Part shown: positions 52,504-61,468 of the stretch, piece by piece
Layout: every line of letters begins with the position of its first letter
Position numbering within the stretch: position 1 is the stretch's first letter
Assembly (NCBI RefSeq): GCF_015207425.1
Contig: NZ_JADEWZ010000022.1
Coordinates: 1 to 64,000 of the forward strand
From: Lusitaniella coriacea LEGE 07157
Lineage (GTDB): Bacteria; Cyanobacteriota; Cyanobacteriia; Cyanobacteriales; Spirulinaceae
Direction: 5' to 3'
Length of the DNA stretch: 64,000 bases
Translations under genes and position numbers: made by a program
The notes under the pieces: generated by a model
Database searches by the model: none
Told to the model about the DNA's origin: nothing
The model's input: only the letters and a program-made list of their open reading frames with translations

Positions 52504-53568
52504 GTGTCAAGGATAGAAGTGTTAGCAACGACTACGGAGTTACTGCCGCCGTTGCTCGGTGGTGAGGCTTCGGAGAGGGCGAAGGTAAGGGTTGAGTCGT
52601 TCTATGGCTCGATTGGCGAGATTTTTGAGCGGTGGGTGATGCGTTCGGGGAGCGTTCATACTCAGAAGGCGTATCGGGCTGATGTGATGGCGTTTGTTGC
52701 GTTTCTGGGCTGGATGTGGCCCCAGGAGTCCTGGCGGTTTGTGACGACAACGATTGCTCAGGTGAGTGCGTGGCGAGATTCTATGCTGGCGGAGGAACGA
52801 GCGCCGAAGACGATTAGCAGGCGGATTGCCTCTTTGTCGTCGTTTTATAAGTTTTTGGGGGCCTGTGCGGCTGAGATGCGGCTGCCGATTACGGTGCCGA
52901 ATCCGGCTCACGCTCAGTTTATTCGCCGTGGGGGGAGCGACCCGGTGCGAGAAACAAGGGCGCTGACGGCTTCTTTAGCACGGCGGTTGATGGCGATGCC
53001 GGATGGGGAGGGATTAAGGGATTATCGGGACCGTGCAATTTTGAAGGTGTTGCTCTATACGGGGGTGCGGATTGGGACGCTGAGGCACATGAATGTGGCC
53101 CATTTTCATGGGGATGAGGAGGATTCAACGCTGACGTTGATTGAGAAGGGCAATCGCAGGCGCACGATTGGGATTCATTGGGTGGCGGCGGATGCGCTTG
53201 GGGAGTATATCGAGGTGGCGGGGATTTCGAGCGGTCCGATGTTTCAGGCGCAGGCAGCGCCTCATTCTCCGGGGTTGCTTTCTGGGAAGCGGATTAGTTC
53301 GATGGCGCTGTGGATGGCGGTTCGGGGGTATTTGGAGCGGCTTCCGGGGGCGATGAAGCGGGAGGTTGTGGGGGAGGAGGAGGTGAGTTTTTGCCTCTAT
53401 ACGCCTCATTCGCTGAGGGCGACGACGGCGACGCTGCTACTGGATGCGGGGGTTGAGATTACGAAGGTGCAGCAGTTGTTGGGTCATAAGCATATTACGA
53501 CGACTCAGATTTATGATAAGCGGAGAAGAACGACTAAGCAGAGTGCTTCCCATGATATGCCGCTCTAA
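52504..53568 (+). CDS. Tyrosine recombinase (XerC/D-like)
   Basis: A full-length 354-residue recombinase. The N-terminal SAM-like domain covers about residues 35-125 (SGSVHTQKAYRADVMAFVAF; RRIASLSSFYKFLG). The catalytic domain shows arginine in LYTGVRIGTL, histidine and arginine in TPHSLRATTATLLL, histidine in LLGHKHITTT and the tyrosine in TQIYDKRR. It starts at GTG with AGGAGGG upstream. Its base composition is GC-rich. Role: plasmid dimer resolution or integration; no att site was identified. Confidence 0.9.
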   Translation: MSRIEVLATTTELLPPLLGGEASERAKVRVESFYGSIGEIFERWVMRSGSVHTQKAYRADVMAFVAFLGWMWPQESWRFVTTTIAQVSAWRDSMLAEERAPKTISRRIASLSSFYKFLGACAAEMRLPITVPNPAHAQFIRRGGSDPVRETRALTASLARRLMAMPDGEGLRDYRDRAILKVLLYTGVRIGTLRHMNVAHFHGDEEDSTLTLIEKGNRRRTIGIHWVAADALGEYIEVAGISSGPMFQAQAAPHSPGLLSGKRISSMALWMAVRGYLERLPGAMKREVVGEEEVSFCLYTPHSLRATTATLLLDAGVEITKVQQLLGHKHITTTQIYDKRRRTTKQSASHDMPL

Positions 53569-53712
53569 TCTTTCTCTGTGTCCTAAAGCTTAAATCAGTT
53601 AGTCTTTACAAGCTACACTGGAAGCAAACAATCAGTGATTTAGCCCAACTCAACGTTTTTCGGAGAAAATTCCCAAAACCTCAACAGCCCCCTGCTTTTC
53701 CTCTCCCCAGGA

Positions 53713-55026
53713 ATGACTGATTCTCAACTGAATTCCGCGCTGAGCCATTACAAAGACGCTCTTAACGAGCTAGAGAAGAGAGCGTTCAAGTCACTGCTCT
53801 TCCGTTCTACATTGCGCCCGAGGTCTTTTGCTCTTCTGTGGTGGCTGGTCGTCTTATCTCCTTCCCCAGAAGCCATCTTCAACGTCTTAGTGGCTCGCGA
53901 TTCTGTCAGAACCGCCTTGACGAAACCCGAGGAAATGCCTCGCCAGGAATTACTGCTCGTTGCGGAATTAGACGAACGGCTCAAACAACAAGCGGATATC
54001 ATAACTCAGAGCGTTTCCCTTGATGAATGGCGTACCAGTTTCCATGCCGCCTCAGAAGCCTGGTGGTGGTTTTTGGAGCCTCCCCTCCATCGTTTTGACC
54101 GTTTTGACTGGCTGTGGAATGCCCTAACGGTAACGTCCCTGATGGCTTCCCTCAGCTTTGTAGTGGATATTTCCTCCAAGTTTCTCAGCGTGGAACCGGG
54201 TTTTTTTGGCTCTTTCGCCGTGATTGCTCAGAGCGTTCTAACGTTGTTGACCGCCGGGGGGACGCTTACCGAAGCGGGACAAACGGCTGTCGAAAAGGGA
54301 TTATCGCGGTTGGGAATTCCGACCTATTGGCGGCAAGAAGCCAAACTCGGACTCTCGGTACTGCTCTTACTCGGTTTATTTGGTTTTCGGAGTTATTTGC
54401 CAAAAATCTCTGGATACTACAACCAGAAAGGTTTGAACAACTATGTCGAGGGCGAGTGGTCGAGCGCCATGCCTAACTACGAAAGAGCGCTGAGTCTCGA
54501 CCCAGATAACGTCAAAGCCCATTACAATTTGGGTCGGCTCTACGAAGACCTCCAAGAGTTTGACAAAGCGAGGACGCAGTATCAACTAGCAGCCCAAGGT
54601 AATTTCATTGCAGGCTACAGTGATTTAGCTCGCTTATACATTCAGGAACAAAAGTTGGCGGAAGCCGCGTCGTTGCTACTGTATGGATTAGAAGAGGTCG
54701 AGCAGGACGACGAGCTGCAATACGCCCTGTGGAAAAACTTGGGCTGGGTGAGATTAGAGCAAGAACGCTGGGCTGAAGCGGAAACCTATCTAAGAGAGGC
54801 TATTGCCCTCGAAAGCATTCCTGCATTTCAAGATGATCGCCCTGCGTCTGCACGCTGTTTGTTAGCCCAAGTTCTCGAAGGGAAGCCTGACGAGCAAAAC
54901 GCCCTTCGAGAATGGGAAGCCTGCCTTCGCTATGCGAATCCAACCCGTCGTCCTGAAGAAGATACCTGGATAGATATGGCCCGCCAGCGGATAGATCGTA
55001 AGGAGAAAAGTCGTGCGGTTCAATAG
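53713..55026 (+). CDS. TPR-containing membrane protein
   Basis: The 437-residue protein has an N-terminal soluble part, about three hydrophobic segments between residues 130 and 235 (including LTVTSLMASLSFVVDIS and LGLSVLLLLGLFGF) and a C-terminal tetratricopeptide region from about 240 (YNQKGLNNYVEGEWSSAMPN, YERALSLDPDNVKAHYNLGR). TPRs mediate protein-protein contact. It overlaps the next gene by 14 bases and starts a three-gene operon that ends in a CHAT protease. Confidence 0.75.
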   Translation: MTDSQLNSALSHYKDALNELEKRAFKSLLFRSTLRPRSFALLWWLVVLSPSPEAIFNVLVARDSVRTALTKPEEMPRQELLLVAELDERLKQQADIITQSVSLDEWRTSFHAASEAWWWFLEPPLHRFDRFDWLWNALTVTSLMASLSFVVDISSKFLSVEPGFFGSFAVIAQSVLTLLTAGGTLTEAGQTAVEKGLSRLGIPTYWRQEAKLGLSVLLLLGLFGFRSYLPKISGYYNQKGLNNYVEGEWSSAMPNYERALSLDPDNVKAHYNLGRLYEDLQEFDKARTQYQLAAQGNFIAGYSDLARLYIQEQKLAEAASLLLYGLEEVEQDDELQYALWKNLGWVRLEQERWAEAETYLREAIALESIPAFQDDRPASARCLLAQVLEGKPDEQNALREWEACLRYANPTRRPEEDTWIDMARQRIDRKEKSRAVQ

Positions 55027-56095
55027 AGCAATTTTTTTTGTCTTGACCCTCATTGGGGTAATCCTCGCTTGGGGGCATTCAACCAAGCCGGTTGTGGCGG
55101 CTCCGCGTCTTGTGGAAGTGACGGGAGGAGTCCAACTGAAACGAGAAGGAGCATCCCGCTTTCGCCCTGCACGTCGAAATACAACCCTTCGCCGTGGGGA
55201 CTTGCTCAGACCTGCATCGGGAGCCAGAGTGCGGGTTCTCTGCGATGATGGCAGAACGCGCCCGGTTCCAGCGGGAGTAACAACGGGAGTCAATACCCTT
55301 TGTCCGCCCCCTCGAAGCACGACGCGCAACGGTACGGTTCGACCGCGTACAGGAACTTTGGACATTCCTTACATCATCAGTCCGAGGGCAACCTTCCTCC
55401 TGGTCAAGCAACCCACCCTGCGCTGGAATGCGGCGACGGGAGCTAAGAATTTCACGGTGACGGTAAGAGGCAGGGGCTTCGAGTGGACGGAGCAAGTCGT
55501 CCGCAAGGAAGCGTGTCAGGGTAATACCTGCACGTTGGTTTACTCCGGTTCTCCCTTCCAGCCGGGAGTAAACTACAAGCTCGTTGTCAAGGCCGATACA
55601 AATCGCTCTTCAGCGGAAGAAACAACGCCGGGATTGGGATTTGGGTTAATCGAGTTAGAGCAACGCCAGGAGGTACAAACCATTGCCCAGCGCATCGAGG
55701 AACAGGACTTATCAAAGGAGGTGAAACTCATTGCCTTAGCTGACCTCTATGCGGACTACAACTTGGTGGCTGAAGCCCTAGAAATACTAGAAGAAGGGGT
55801 GAAAACGCAGCCCCTTGCTGCCGCTTATCGCCGATTGGGAGATTTGTATCTGGGCATCGGGTTAGTACGGGAGGCAGAGGTTCGGTATTTAGAAGCCATT
55901 CAGTTGGCAAGCGAGGCGGGAGAGAGCGAAGAAAAAGCCGCCGCCCAAGTGGGATTGAGCCAAGTCAGCGAAGCGCTGAACCGGCGTGAGGAGGCGGTAC
56001 GCTTGTTGGAGGAGGCGATCGCGGGATACGAGAATTTGGGAGATGAACAGCGAGTCAATGAGTTGAAAGAACGATTGGAGAAGTTACAGGGATGA
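55013..56095 (+). CDS. Secreted FecR/TPR protein
   Basis: The 360-residue protein starts at a GTG with AAGGAG upstream. An N-terminal signal peptide (about residues 1-30, FFVLTLIGVILAWGHS...VVAA) precedes a FecR-like beta domain (LVEVTGGVQLKREG, LRRGDLLRPASGARVRVLCD), an Ig-like region and TPRs from about residue 240. It may act in the periplasm as a binding or sensing partner of the CHAT protein. Its stop overlaps the next start by four bases. Confidence 0.75.
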   Translation: MRFNRAIFFVLTLIGVILAWGHSTKPVVAAPRLVEVTGGVQLKREGASRFRPARRNTTLRRGDLLRPASGARVRVLCDDGRTRPVPAGVTTGVNTLCPPPRSTTRNGTVRPRTGTLDIPYIISPRATFLLVKQPTLRWNAATGAKNFTVTVRGRGFEWTEQVVRKEACQGNTCTLVYSGSPFQPGVNYKLVVKADTNRSSAEETTPGLGFGLIELEQRQEVQTIAQRIEEQDLSKEVKLIALADLYADYNLVAEALEILEEGVKTQPLAAAYRRLGDLYLGIGLVREAEVRYLEAIQLASEAGESEEKAAAQVGLSQVSEALNRREEAVRLLEEAIAGYENLGDEQRVNELKERLEKLQG

Positions 56096-59000
56096 AGCAA
56101 TTTTTAGGGGTGCGTTTAATTCAAAGAGGAGTCTCGCTGAAATCGATTCCCCTAACTCGCCTGCGCGGTTTGGGGCTAGCCCTAACAACAATACTCTGGT
56201 TTTGGGCAGAAGCGCCTTTGATGGCGCTAGAGGAAATCACAGAAGGGGAGAGATTGGATAGCCGCAGCAATATTTTGGCTTCCTACAACCAGCAGGATTT
56301 TGGGAGCCATATTTTTTTCGGGAAAGAAGCATCAGCGTCAGATGTCCTTCAGGCAGAGGCTGAGCGATTATTCAAACAAGGAGTAAGGCAGTATCGAGCC
56401 AGTCAATATCGAGAAGCGCTTCAGTTTTTTCAGCAAGCACTCCCTATTTTTAGGCAGGTTAGAGATCGTGTGGGTGAAGCCACTACTCTCAATGGCATTG
56501 GTTTAGTCTACAATACCATCGAGCAGCCGCAGCAGGCTTTAGGATACTTCAACCAGGCTTTAATAGTTGTTCGGCAAGTGGGAGAGCAAGTTTGGGAAGC
56601 GGACACCCTCAATAATCTTGGTGGAGTCTATCAAACCATCGGTCAACCGCAGCAGGCTTTAGGATACTTCAACCAGGCTTTGTCGATCTACAAGGCAGTG
56701 GACAATCGTTCTGGAGAGGCTACTACCCTCAATAACATTGGTGGAGTCTATCAAACCATTGAGCAGCCGCAGCAGGCTTTGAACTACTACAACAAAGCCT
56801 TACCCATCCTTCGCCAAGTAAGAGATCGCTCTGGAGAGGCTACTACCCTCAATAACATTGGTGTAGTCTACCAAGCTATCGGGCAGCCGCAGCAAGCTTT
56901 GAACTACTATAAGCAAGCTTTACCCATCCGTCGGGAAGTGAGAAATCGCACCGGAGAAGCGGATACTCTCAATAACATGGGTGTGGTCTACCAAGCCATC
57001 GGACAACCGCAACAGGCTTTGGATTACTTCAACCAAGCTTTGCCTATATACAGGGAGGTCGGCAATCGTGCCGGAGAAGCAACTTCCTTCAATAACATGG
57101 GTGAAGTCTACCGAGTCATCGGGCAACCGCAGCAGGCTTTGGGCTACTACACCCAAGCTTTGCCCATTCTGCGGGAAGTGGAAAATCGGAGAGGGGAAGC
57201 CGCTACTCTCAATAATCTCGCCTTAATCTACCAAGCCATTGGGCAACCGCAACAGGCTTTGGATTACTTCAACCAAGCTTTGCCTATATACAGGGAGGTC
57301 GGCAATCGTGCCGGAGAAGCAACTTCCTTCAATAACATGGGTGAAGTCTACCGAGTTATCGGGCAACCACAGCAGGCTTTAGACTACTACACTCAAGCTT
57401 TGACTATCTTTCGGCAAGTAGGCGCTCGCACGAGGGAAGCTGCCTCCCTCAATAACACAGGTGCCATCTACGCTGACCTTGGACAACCACAGCAAGCCTT
57501 GAACTACTATAACCAAGCTTTGAACATCAGCAAGCAAGCAGGTATCCGCCTAGGGGAAGCGGCTTCTCTCAATAACATCGGTGAAGTCTACCAAGTCATC
57601 GGTCAACCGCAGCAGGCTTTGGACTACTACACCCAAGCTTTGACCATCAGCCGACAAGTGGGAGAGCGAGGTAGAGAAGCGACCGCCCTCAATAATATTG
57701 GATTCTTGTACGAAAACCAAGGCAACACAACACAAGCAATTGATTTCTATCAGCGATCCATTGAGGGAACTGAATCGATACAAAGCGAAATCCAAATAGA
57801 AGAACTGAAATCGTCCTTTGCCAGCGGGCAGATCAACACCTATGATCGCCTGATTAACCTGCTGTGGAACCAAGGCGACTTTGAAACTGCTTTCAACTAC
57901 GTCGAACGCGCCAAAGCCAGAGCTTTTCTCGACCAATTCGCTAATGCTCAAATCGACATCCGCGCTGGCGCTGACTCTCCACTGTTAGAACGGGAACGAG
58001 ACTTACAAATTCAAATCGCTGCCCTTCGCCAACAACTGCTGGAACTCAGAAACAAGCCTCAAAACCAGTGGGACGAAGAGACAATTGAGGAGGTCACGAC
58101 TCAGATCGAGACGCTTCAAAAGGAGTATGAAAACTTACTGACCCAACTCAAACTCCAAAGCCAGGAGACCGCAGAACTCGTTAGCGTCGATGTCGCTTCT
58201 CTTGCAGAGATTCAAAACTTACTAGACGATGACACCACTTTAGTGGAATATTTTGTCACTGAAGAACGTACCCTGGCTTTCATCATCACCCACAACAGTT
58301 TCCAAACTGTTCCCCTGGAAGTCGGCAAGGAACAATTGACCAAAGAACTCAAATTGTTCTATGACTTTTCCCGCCTCAATAACCCCCATCCGGCAGAACT
58401 CAAACAACTACATCAATGGCTAATTGCTCCCCTTCTGCCTTACCTCAAAACTTCCCAACTCAGCATCGTTCCCCACAGCATTCTTCACTACCTCCCCTTT
58501 GCTGCCCTTACTGACGGTCAAACCTACCTCAGCGATACCTTCATCCTCTCCAAACTTCCCAGTGCCAGCACTTTGCGCTACTTACCTGAAAAACGCAAAC
58601 CCAAGACGGATACCCTCCTCGCGCTAGGTAACCCCACGATTTCCGAACCCTTGGGGATTCTGCATTACGCCAAGCAGGAAGCCGAAACCGTTGCCCGCCT
58701 GTTTAACACAGACGCTTTAACGGACAAAGGAGCTACTGAGAGCGCAGTCCGGCTGCAATCCCAACAAGCCGGAATCCTGCACCTGGCGGCCCACGGTCAA
58801 TATAACCCGCTTGCTCCCTTATTCAGCACTCTCCATCTCGCTAGCGATGCTCAGAACGACGGGCGGCTGGAAGTTCACGAAATTTATGGCTTAGACTTAA
58901 CGGCAGCCACAAATTTAGTTGTCCTCAGCGCTTGCCAGACTAACTTAGGAGAATTAAGCCGAGGCGATGAAGTGGTCGCCTTGAATCGAGCTTTCCTTTA

Positions 59001-59202
59001 TGCCGGAACCCCTACAGTGATGGCAAGTCTGTGGAATGTTGACGACAAAGCAACGGGACTGTTGATGGAACGCTTCTACACCTATCTCAAAGCGGGAATG
59101 GGTAAGGCGGAAGCCTTACAGCAAGCGCAAAAAGATATTAGAAGCCAGTTCCCTCATCCCTACTATTGGGCAGCCTTTTCCATAACCGGCGATGGAGAAT
59201 AA
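56092..59202 (+). CDS. TPR-CHAT domain protein (caspase-like)
   Basis: A 1036-residue protein with a possible N-terminal membrane or signal segment (about 25-45), then about thirteen TPR repeats of exactly 40 residues (LGYFNQAL / LNNIGxVYQxIGQPQQAL pattern) from about residue 95 to 560, a coiled linker and a C-terminal CHAT domain. The caspase-type dyad is visible as HLAAHGQYN and LSACQTNLGE. CHAT proteases are often activated by their sensor arms and some act in defence or cell death. One 120-base unit (57001-57120) is almost exactly repeated at 57241-57360, a recent internal duplication. Co-transcribed with two TPR/FecR genes by an ATGA overlap. Confidence 0.88.
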   Translation: MKQFLGVRLIQRGVSLKSIPLTRLRGLGLALTTILWFWAEAPLMALEEITEGERLDSRSNILASYNQQDFGSHIFFGKEASASDVLQAEAERLFKQGVRQYRASQYREALQFFQQALPIFRQVRDRVGEATTLNGIGLVYNTIEQPQQALGYFNQALIVVRQVGEQVWEADTLNNLGGVYQTIGQPQQALGYFNQALSIYKAVDNRSGEATTLNNIGGVYQTIEQPQQALNYYNKALPILRQVRDRSGEATTLNNIGVVYQAIGQPQQALNYYKQALPIRREVRNRTGEADTLNNMGVVYQAIGQPQQALDYFNQALPIYREVGNRAGEATSFNNMGEVYRVIGQPQQALGYYTQALPILREVENRRGEAATLNNLALIYQAIGQPQQALDYFNQALPIYREVGNRAGEATSFNNMGEVYRVIGQPQQALDYYTQALTIFRQVGARTREAASLNNTGAIYADLGQPQQALNYYNQALNISKQAGIRLGEAASLNNIGEVYQVIGQPQQALDYYTQALTISRQVGERGREATALNNIGFLYENQGNTTQAIDFYQRSIEGTESIQSEIQIEELKSSFASGQINTYDRLINLLWNQGDFETAFNYVERAKARAFLDQFANAQIDIRAGADSPLLERERDLQIQIAALRQQLLELRNKPQNQWDEETIEEVTTQIETLQKEYENLLTQLKLQSQETAELVSVDVASLAEIQNLLDDDTTLVEYFVTEERTLAFIITHNSFQTVPLEVGKEQLTKELKLFYDFSRLNNPHPAELKQLHQWLIAPLLPYLKTSQLSIVPHSILHYLPFAALTDGQTYLSDTFILSKLPSASTLRYLPEKRKPKTDTLLALGNPTISEPLGILHYAKQEAETVARLFNTDALTDKGATESAVRLQSQQAGILHLAAHGQYNPLAPLFSTLHLASDAQNDGRLEVHEIYGLDLTAATNLVVLSACQTNLGELSRGDEVVALNRAFLYAGTPTVMASLWNVDDKATGLLMERFYTYLKAGMGKAEALQQAQKDIRSQFPHPYYWAAFSITGDGE

Positions 59203-59246
59203 TCAATCCAATTCACCATTAGTAGAGTCGTCACTACGCAGGTTCG

Positions 59247-59275
59247 TGCAAAGAGGACACAGACCCCTCTTTGCA
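59247..59275 (+). terminator. 10-bp hairpin after the CHAT operon
   Basis: TGCAAAGAGG (59247-59256) pairs with CCTCTTTGCA (59266-59275). It lies 45 bases past the CHAT stop codon, but no clear T run follows. Possible operon end. Confidence 0.45.
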
Positions 59276-59325
59276 TCTTGCACCATACCAATTTATCCTG
59301 TAACTTCAGTTTTGCTTCGCCCCCT

Positions 59326-59634
59326 CTAAAGATTTCTGGCCATCCAGCCCTTCGCTGCCTCCTCCTCCATCTCAGCCAACTCAACCAGAAACTTATAGAG
59401 AACCACAGAAACATCATGCCGCAGCTCGTCGATTTCAACCCCGACATTCTGCACCTCAGTTCGCAACTCAATGACCTCATCCCGTAACTCCTGTTGGCTC
59501 AAGGCATCCAAAAAAAGTTCTCGGACATATTCATGAAGGCTCAACCGCTGCTCCAAGGCTTGACGATGGAGCTTCGCCGCCAATCGACTATCAATCCGAA
59601 AGCTAATCGTTTTCGAGGAAGGTTTTTTCTTCAT
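59326..59634 (-). CDS. RHH-like small DNA-binding protein
   Basis: A 102-residue protein with SSKTISFRIDSRLAAKLHRQ, then ALEQRLSLHEYVRELFLDAL, matching the strand-helix-helix of RHH/Arc-type regulators. The rest is a coiled coil (RDEVIELRTEVQNVGVEIDE). It is convergent with the CHAT operon. A regulator without known target. Confidence 0.65.
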   Translation of the reverse strand: MKKKPSSKTISFRIDSRLAAKLHRQALEQRLSLHEYVRELFLDALSQQELRDEVIELRTEVQNVGVEIDELRHDVSVVLYKFLVELAEMEEEAAKGWMARNL

Positions 59635-59884
59635 TAAACTTAAGCCAGCACTGCTGACCCCTTCACGATAAAGCGTTCTTGCTACTCTAAAAATGCAAGC
59701 GCTGACAGGATGCAGACATCCTCAAAACCGGGAGCGGTCGGGGACTCAACTGCTGGCACGGGTGGGGTGTGTTTCAGGTGTCAGAATAGCCCCGCAGGGC
59801 ATTCCTCTTGCCGAACCCTCACTCATTCTCAGTCAATGTCCCTCACCGACTCCCTTGTTCAATCCCGCTCAACCCAGACCGCCA

Positions 59885-60715
59885 TCATCCCGATTTCCGT
59901 TGCGGGTAGTCGTTCCTAGGGTAATGCCCCATAAAAATCTCTTTGAGTTTGAGGTTGGCACTCACTCCCCGTTCGCTGGCTCCATGTCGGTCGGCTTCCG
60001 GCAGGTTGGCATTTTGGAAATCGGTATTATGGAGATTGTTCTGCCAAAACTTCGCGTGGGTTAACGCGGTCCCCGATAAATCGGCTTGACTCAGATTTGT
60101 CCAAGCAAGGTCGGCTCGATTGAGGTTGCAATTGTCGAGGCTCGCTTCGCTGAAATTCGTTCCCTCTAGCTTGGCTCGTTCGAGATTCGCGTCGGTGAAA
60201 CAAGATTGAGTACAGTTGGCTCGGTCCATCCGGGCGAAGCTGAGGTTGGAGCCGGAGAGGACGGCTTTTGTCAGGTTAGCCCCCCGTAGGTTGGCGCGAG
60301 TCAAGTTGCTATGGTCGATGAGCGCACCGCTCAAATTCGCGCCGCTCAAGTTGGCATCGGTTAAGTTACTGGCTGCGAGCAAGGCGCGGGTCAGGTTGGT
60401 TGCCTGGAGCTGGGCTTTCCACAGAATGACTCGACTCAGGTTGGTTTCGGTCAGGTCAACGCCCCGTAAGTCCACTTGTCGCAGGTTTGCTCCTTGCCAA
60501 ATCGCACGAGGGAGGTTAAGCGCCAATCGGAGGTCGGCTCCTTGAAGGTCGAGCGTGGCTAGCTCGATGCCTTGCAAGTCTACCCCGATGAGGCGAGTCC
60601 GTCTGAAGTCCCGCTGGTCTGCGTAATATCTCTGCTCGAACTCTTGATGAGTCATGGACTTTTTCGAGAAGGGGTTCCACCGTCGGGTTCTGTCTTTCCT
60701 GTTGTTGTTGTTCAT
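59885..60715 (-). CDS. Pentapeptide-repeat protein
   Basis: From the ATG at 60715 the product is 276 residues. After a polar N terminus (about residues 1-40) there are some 30 A(D/N)Lxx pentapeptides, such as ADLRLALNLPRAIWQGANLR and LTDANLSGANLSGALI. They fold as a right-handed quadrilateral beta helix. Some such proteins mimic DNA and guard gyrase; most have no known role. The frame is open further upstream but the ATG at 60715 overlaps the previous stop (ATGA), which decides the start. Confidence 0.85.
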   Translation of the reverse strand: MNNNNRKDRTRRWNPFSKKSMTHQEFEQRYYADQRDFRRTRLIGVDLQGIELATLDLQGADLRLALNLPRAIWQGANLRQVDLRGVDLTETNLSRVILWKAQLQATNLTRALLAASNLTDANLSGANLSGALIDHSNLTRANLRGANLTKAVLSGSNLSFARMDRANCTQSCFTDANLERAKLEGTNFSEASLDNCNLNRADLAWTNLSQADLSGTALTHAKFWQNNLHNTDFQNANLPEADRHGASERGVSANLKLKEIFMGHYPRNDYPQRKSG

Positions 60716-61308
60716 TGTTGTTCGGTTTCTGAGTATTGTTGAATGTAGAAATTGAGGCATTCGATGACTTCGTTCGTCGCAGCTTGAAGTTGGCTGAGGT
60801 ATTTGTAGATTCGCCGATGCTGCTGAATAAAAATCATCGGCTGCTCGGCTCTTAAGCCTTGAGGCGAGAGGAAATGGGTATCGCTCAGCTTTTGGAGCAG
60901 ATAATCGCGCAGCTCGTCCAATCTTTTGAGGGCTGATGCTCCTGGGGAATCTGCCGGGAAAAGTGGTTGGGCGAGCATCTCCAGGGCTTTTGCTTCTTGA
61001 GCGATAACTTGGACGACCTGCTGAATCTGGGGCGAACAATCCCAAGTTTTGAGATTTTGCAGGTATTGCGCGGCTCCCAGAAGGCGTTTGTGGCTGGAGG
61101 TAATTTGCTGCTGGAGTTTTGGAATATTGACTCCCTCCAGAGGGGATGGAACGGCGGTTTTTTGGGCTTCATACTCTTTAAAAAGCGCGACGAGGGGAGG
61201 ATACGAACATTGACCGGATTCCCGTATGCTTTCAAAGCAAAGAGCCAAAAATCGGTCTCGCTCCCGGCGCTCTTGTTCGGTGGTGGTGAAACGTTTGTTG
61301 TTGGTCAT
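60712..61308 (-). CDS. Hypothetical helical protein, coupled to the pentapeptide-repeat gene
   Basis: The 198-residue protein is helical throughout (KRLLGAAQYLQNLKTWDCSP, QQVVQVIAQEAKALEMLAQP). Its stop overlaps the start of the pentapeptide-repeat gene. No domain recognised. Confidence 0.6.
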   Translation of the reverse strand: MTNNKRFTTTEQERRERDRFLALCFESIRESGQCSYPPLVALFKEYEAQKTAVPSPLEGVNIPKLQQQITSSHKRLLGAAQYLQNLKTWDCSPQIQQVVQVIAQEAKALEMLAQPLFPADSPGASALKRLDELRDYLLQKLSDTHFLSPQGLRAEQPMIFIQQHRRIYKYLSQLQAATNEVIECLNFYIQQYSETEQQ

Positions 61309-61468
61309 GGAAAATGTGGAGTTGTAAGTTGAAATTTGGGAAGCGACCTTCTTAAGCTAAGATGCCTTTAAACTGGGTATCGAGCGATTGTTAACAAAGC
61401 CGTCAATCTCTCACCCTGTCACCCCGTCACCTTCATCAGTCTGATTCCCAATTTAAATGCGTAACAGC

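Noticed and set aside
56400-57700. Tandem repeat region as satellite DNA
   Set aside because: The 120-base period is the 40-residue TPR repeat of a coding sequence.
59693-60064. 123-residue plus-strand frame opposite the pentapeptide gene
   Set aside because: Proline-rich, overlaps a clear pentapeptide-repeat gene, no start signal.
60716-61045. N-terminal extension of the pentapeptide-repeat protein
   Set aside because: It overlaps the upstream gene in another frame; the ATG at 60715 overlaps the previous stop as ATGA, a normal coupling.
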